Positions 58,801 to 64,000 of a DNA stretch of 64,000 nucleotides are shown here, piece after piece. The position numbers were made by a program, and so were the translations under genes. Within the stretch, counting starts at the first letter, position 1. Each line of letters opens with the position of its first letter. Below the pieces are notes generated by a model. The model had not been told where the DNA came from, searched no databases, and worked only from the letters and a program-made list of their open reading frames with translations. Source of the stretch: Phalacrocorax aristotelis (lineage: Eukaryota; Chordata; Aves; Suliformes; Phalacrocoracidae). The stretch covers positions 8,380,501 to 8,444,500 of the forward strand of contig NC_134281.1 in NCBI RefSeq assembly GCF_949628215.1. The letters run 5' to 3'.

Positions 58801-61650
58801 ATCTGGTTATTCCGAAGGGGGACAGGAAAAGGGAAATTTCTCAAGAAGTATTTTTATGAACGATTAAGATAAATCACCTCCTTCAGAGCTGAGTTAGCAG
58901 TAGTCAACGAAGCCATAATTCCTGAGCAGGGAAGGAACTCAGTGTAACCCCTGTTCTGCATGCTGGCCGTAAGCTGCACCCGCAGAGCATTTGTTTAAAA
59001 GCTTAGTTCCTCCAATACCTAGGGGAATCCTTGTGAAAGGGAGCACTAATGACATCTGAAGTTACTAACATGCTATTAAAAGCAAGCCTGCTGTTTAAAG
59101 TTGGCAGTGCATGAATCTTTTGTGATTAGAGGAAGAAGAGCAACAGATAACAAGATAAAGATATCTACCAGAGTGGACTCACAATATTTGCAGAGCACAA
59201 AGAAGAAACTGTGCTGCAATGAACAACCCTCACTTCATCTGTCCTCTAACATTTCAATTGCTTTGAGTCATGCCTGTGCTTCACACATGCAGTTCAACCA
59301 CTAAAGGGCCAAGCAGAAGCTGTGCTCACTTCTGGCCATCCGACTACATTTGAATTTGATGCCCGTAGGAGCCAAGTGCAAACAGCCCTCTGAGACCAAC
59401 TTCCAGAGACATCCTAGACTGCAAGTGTTGTTTGTTCCTAATGCTGTGATGCTCCAAAGCTCCAGGGAGAGACTGAGCAGGGCTTTTGGGAGGGGTAAGT
59501 GTCACTGCAGGAGGGTCCATGCCTCTCCCAGTCTTGGCACCCACCCCAGTCTACCTTACTGCTGTGGGACAGCCTTTTGATGGACACATTATCTTTTACA
59601 ACTGCGCAAAGGGGCCCCTCTCCTGGGAAGGTATTTCATCTGCCATCCAATCCCTTCCTGATGGCTAAACTCAGTCAAAAGGCACTGTGGGATTAACCCC
59701 TGGAGGCCTGATTCTGTTCAGATGTTTGGGTGACTTTGGTCAGGAATGGCTTTGCAGATTCTAGGCATAAGCAAGCACAAGATCATGTGTTTGATTTTGC
59801 TCTTTAGTGTCCACAGCTGAAAACAGGATCTAAACTGCCAAAAAAATCAGGGCAAAAATAGAGAACAGAAATGTGTAACTCATCTAAGGTACTAGACAGT
59901 GACAGACTATATAAAATGTTATTGTTCAACAAACACTGTCTCTAATAAACTACATTTACTAGTGTTAGCAGCTTGGCAACTTGGAAACCCCAAACTCCAG
60001 TTAAGTAAGGAAACAAAAAGCAGAGCCATATGATGATACCCATAAACTACACAGCTGGTTTCTGTTTTAAAAGATATTCTACTTTCCATATTAAATAAAG
60101 CTGCTTAGAGTGCAAAAAAACCCATATGGCTTTCTGGAAATTGAGAACCAAGTTCCAAAAAAAAAAAAAAATCCCTGGCCATGTACAGTCATTAAAAACA
60201 AAAGTTCGCTTTTTCTCTAACTAGCTACTGTAATATCAGAGATAAGCCCACCTCAGTGGAGCAAGGAGTTGGGGAGCCTTCTGCTTCTGTTCTCAGGAGA
60301 CACTTGGACCTTGGGAGATGCTGCAGTGGGAGCTGTGATGCTTGGTAGCCCTATGATAAGCATGTAAAGCCATGTCCAACATCCCTACCTGCCAGGGGTT
60401 TCAGTAGGAATAGAAAGACGTCAGGGTTTTGCACGAAAAATCTTTAGTCCTTTATCACATGTTGACCTTCTCTACCATCCTTATTGGCGCAGTTTGACCT
60501 AATATACTAATTTCTGGTTATACCCTAAGATTTCTGACTAAAGATGATTAACAGATCCATAAAAATATTGCCATACTTTATAAAACTTTTATATATTTGT
60601 GAAATTAAGATGTATGAAGTATTGTTATATTTGTTTAATAAATATTTTAAACATCCCTTAATTAAATTTTCTGTTTACCTACCGATGGCAGTGAAAGAGA
60701 TGGCTGCTAATTTTGCCTTTGTTTGGCCAGTCTCCCTGAGTATTTCACTTTCAGTGCTTGTCTGCTTTTTGATAATTCTGTTACATGCAAAGTCCTGGAA
60801 AGCTCCCAGTTCCCTGTATTTCAAACAGCAGACTAGACGGCCTCTGACAAAATAAAATTACAGCATTGTCCTATCACCATTGCCAGTATTTGGTTCTGCT
60901 TGTGCATACTGGTAATGTGTACCTATGGCAAGGTAAAGGTAGTTTAATTCCTCTTGGTATGTTTTTTTCTATTTAAGAGAGTATTTATAACTCTGCCATG
61001 CACTGGCAGAGTTCTCTTGCTGTGTTGGTTTCTGTACAGACACAAGTCGCGGACCCAGGGAACACTCACAGGGGTGGTATTCTGGTGTCATGGATTTCTG
61101 AGATGGCACGGAGAGATCAGATGGAAATACTTGGCTAAATCCACAGATGTCTCATCCACCTCTGGAGGCTTCAAGAGGCCCTGCAACATTCTTATCCAAG
61201 TTTAGTTTAGATTTTAAACATTTCTAATGCTTCTGTGCTGTTTTCATATGAAATTTCAGGTTTGAAGTAGCCTTTCCTGACAGTATCAGGGTTCACAGAG
61301 GAGACGTGATGTGGTAGACCCCAGTTGCTGCTCTTCTGGTGGGAAATTTGTCTATAGACATCTGTTCTCATAGAATCTGTTAGCAGTTTTAAAAGCATCC
61401 AAATGACTGAGGGTTTTCTAAAATAATTTTGAACATAGTGCATAATTTTCTTCTATCATAAGTAGCCTTTGAAGAATAACAAAACAATTTAAGCAGCAGC
61501 ACTTACATTTCAGAAGGAGTTTTGGCAGACTGAATGGCTTTAGGAAGCAAATCTTTCCAGAGGCCAGGATGTAAGTAATAACACATCTATACAAATGAGG
61601 ATTAATATGATAGAGAGAAAAAAAAAAAGGCACAGAAAGTTGTTGACATT
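55810..61650. other. Non-coding DNA, no gene recognised
   Basis: No gene is recognised. A slightly GC-richer part lies at 57280-57560. A T tract lies at about 58480-58488, A15 at 60157-60171 and an A run at about 61617-61628. The stretch 60541-60700 is strongly AT-rich. The frames listed here are all under 115 codons and without domains. Confidence 0.5.
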
Positions 61651-64000
61651 GCCTATCAGGGTTGGAGACTGTCAGTGAACTGATACTCCTTCTATGCAAT
61701 GCTGCATGCTGCTTCAGACAGCACAGCTCTCCAAAGCCTTTGCAGGATGCTAGTATCATTCACCTTGTGCTTACAAAATATGAGGGGGCAGCAAATCTGC
61801 AGGGAAGGTGGTGGGGAGACCACAGTTGCAGGATTCAGCCTGTGGATGGCCCGGCTGGTGCTGAACAGTGGCTGAAGCAAGTCTGTAGATGGTTTCCTTC
61901 TAGAAGGGCTGGTTTGAGTTTAGGGTCCTGGAGCCCTCCAAACATAGTACATGGGCTGCGGTGGCAGCAGTCAGCACGTCCCCCACTAAAGAGAAAAGTG
62001 CAATTGTCAGAACACAAAGCAGCATCCGGAGTGCTGGAAAGTGGAAAAGGCAGGATGGGAAGGAGAGAGAGTAGGAGCCTGGAGGGATTCAGCCTCCCAG
62101 GACAACTGGATAAAAAGCCTTACGCAAACTTCGTAGTAAGAGGGAAGTCTGCGTTCGGAACTGGCAACAAGGTTGGGGGAGATAAAGATGAAACAACATC
62201 TTCTTTCTATCTCATAGCGAGGAGATAAGGACAAGGTGAGCAAGCTGCTTTTTTCAGAAGGAGAGCCCTATTTTATGGATCTGCTTCCCAGGGGTCACAC
62301 AAGCACATCAGTCTCAAAGAGGAGGTAAGTGATGTTTTCAGCTTCAGTGAAGAATCAAGGAGGGATTCACTGGAGCATGTAGGACTAGAACTGCAAGTCT
62401 GGAGACAGAAAATCTTGCTAATTACAGATCAGGTTATTTATGAAGTGTGGGGCTCCATCTTGCAGGAGGCAGTGGTGAGACAAGCAGCTCTGAACCTAGG
62501 GAAATGCCTCCTGAGCGTCAGCATAAGCAGAGGGAGATCCCAAGAAAGGAAGAACATGAGGCAAACAGAAGAAGCAAAAGGCAAACAGAAGCTGTCTGGA
62601 GGCATGAGCATCCTGGGTCACAGTATGTTTTGTGGAGAGACCATGGAAAAACGGTTCAACTCTGAGCTATGCTGCAAAGGGCAGGGAGACAAGCTTTGCC
62701 TTCTCCCAAAGCTTCAGTGACTGCAAGAACTAAAAGAAGCAGCAGAAGAAAAAGAAGTGCAAAGGAAGAGGCTTGCCATGTGACTTTGTCAGATCCAGAC
62801 TCAATAAACCCATGAGGCAGGAGAGGACTGCCAACCATTCGGCCACATTCGCACTTATATTATTGAATTAACAACCAGCTGGGCTGGCATCTTATAAGCA
62901 GAAAAAAAAATCAGGCTGCAGAAATATAGTAAAACCATTCTGAGGGCAGTGGGGAAATGCAGGCTGGTGATAAAGAAACCTCCAGAACAGGTGATATTAC
63001 TGCTTGGGCATTATGAGAGCTGCTGGCACAGAGGAGTGCTACCTCCAGCAGTGCAGGAGGAGGCATGGATGTGGCTGCAGTGCAACTCAGCTTAAGCACA
63101 AGAAGACAGTCCCTCTGCACCTTATCTGGGGCACAAGGCTTTGCCAGGCTTATTCTGCAAAGGTGGATAGATTCAGGGAGAATTTTGTTTAGTCTTGATG
63201 GAGCCATTAAATAATGAACTGGCAAACCTTCAAAGAGGAGGCTTTAATGCACCCATAAAAACCAACAGAGACTGGATCAGCAGCTACATAAAGGAAAGAA
63301 AAAAACCTCCAGGAAAAGTAAAGAATGGCTTATCTAAGTGGAGGAACCACTTAGTCGAACACTGAAAAGAAGTTTCTCACCACTAATCAGTGCTTCAGGA
63401 CAGGCCAGCTCCTCTACCCAGAGAGAAGCATTCTGTGGCTGGGAGATCAAGAACAGCTGCTGGCACGCTAAGCCAGGCAGGAGTAGTGTCACCAGCCAGT
63501 TCAGAGGGGCTGGCTTTCTGAAAGATGAGCAGGGAAGAGCTGTGCCCAAAAGCCTGAAGATAAATTTTCCACAGATTCAGAACACTCCTTCAGCTTCCTG
63601 CTTTAATTCTTAGGATAGGTGGTATAAATCAGCCTCAAATGAAAGATACATAAAATATCTTAGGGTATTAAGCCAATAACAAATCAAAATAGATCAAAGC
63701 AGGGAGCTGCTGTGTGTAACACACACTAAGGCACTGACAATTCAAAGATTAATTCTGCTCTGATTCAGTCATGTACTTGCCAGCGCCCTGGCTGCCCCTC
63801 TGTCTCCTGGCCTCCCTCTGGGGTCCAGGTCTCTCCTGCAGGTCCACTGAAGGTGCTGACGTATCCCACATATTCTCCTCGGCCAGGTTGCTTCAACAGC
63901 CACTCAAGAAGATCCTGCCATTTCTGAGGAATACAAAACGCATCTCTTCGGGCCCCTCTGTTCCTACCTGCTTAAGATTGAGCCATGACAGTTACACTTT
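61651..64000. other. Non-coding DNA with long purine-biased stretches, no gene recognised
   Basis: A plus-strand frame of 188 codons (61662-62228) and another of 101 codons (62415-62720) are open, but I recognise no domain. The DNA from about 62000 to 63640 has an A/G bias on the plus strand, which removes few stops but gives Lys/Arg/Glu/Gly-rich translations. The composition and lack of landmarks could reflect a decayed, unrecognised repeat or ordinary intronic DNA. The last 250 bases are more C/T-rich and show nothing identifiable. Confidence 0.45.

Noticed and set aside
61662-62228. 188-codon plus-strand frame with a donor-like AAG|GTGAGC just after its stop
   Set aside because: No domain or upstream acceptor with matching frame was found; the bias comes from purine-rich composition.
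62000-63640. Purine-biased end region as a possible endogenous retrovirus or LTR
   Set aside because: No long terminal repeat pair, primer-binding site, polypurine-to-LTR junction or retroviral protein motif was found.
1-64000. CRISPR arrays, prokaryotic operons, tRNA or rRNA genes
   Set aside because: No regularly spaced repeats, no ribosome-binding-site/ORF layout, and no tRNA A/B-box pair or rRNA-like sequence was seen. The window is clearly vertebrate nuclear DNA.

Overview
The window looks like a 64 kb piece of a sauropsid nuclear genome, most likely a bird: either a gene desert or the inside of a very large intron. Four things point there. No reading frame forms a believable gene, and the longest frames (216 and 206 codons) are only slightly longer than chance allows. 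Base composition is around 40-43 % GC by eye, with CpG depleted except in a few patches. The recognisable interspersed repeats are CR1 LINE relics (three, all on the minus strand) plus one MIR/CORE-SINE relic, with no L1, Alu-type or young LTR elements. Recognisable interspersed repeats cover only about 2 % of the window, which favours a bird over a crocodilian or turtle. There is no operon, phage, CRISPR or bacterial feature. The species and the host gene cannot be named from the sequence alone.

Layout. The first ~155 bases are the endonuclease part of a decayed CR1 ORF2, read on the minus strand and cut by the window edge. From there to about 14 kb is AT-rich non-coding DNA with homeodomain- and octamer-type words, a TGATTTAAATCA palindrome and one GC/CpG-rich patch near 9.0 kb. 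A CR1 3' relic lies at 14.05-14.38 kb. From 15 to 31 kb are several splice-acceptor-like sites followed by short open frames (15.68, 18.55, 20.41 and 30.13 kb), a CpG-retaining conserved-looking block at 21.85-22.02 kb, a MIR relic at 24.6 kb, another CpG-retaining block at 27.5 kb, and the only CpG-island-like segment at 30.57-31.13 kb. From 31 to 46 kb are a purine-rich tract, a transcription-factor motif cluster at 36.4 kb, two short minisatellites (39.5 and 43.8 kb) and a very old CR1/L3-type relic at 45.58-46.07 kb. From 46 to 64 kb is mostly featureless, apart from a motif-dense palindromic stretch at 53.5 kb, simple repeats, and a purine-biased last 2.5 kb.

Together the features suggest regulatory and structural non-coding DNA. 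The CpG-rich segment at 30.6 kb is the best place for a promoter or first exon, and the CpG-retaining blocks are the best enhancer candidates. No protein-coding gene is called. I did not find a new biological system. The most useful leads are the conserved-looking blocks, the 30.6 kb CpG-rich segment, and a few exon-like segments that RNA data or a cross-species alignment could settle.
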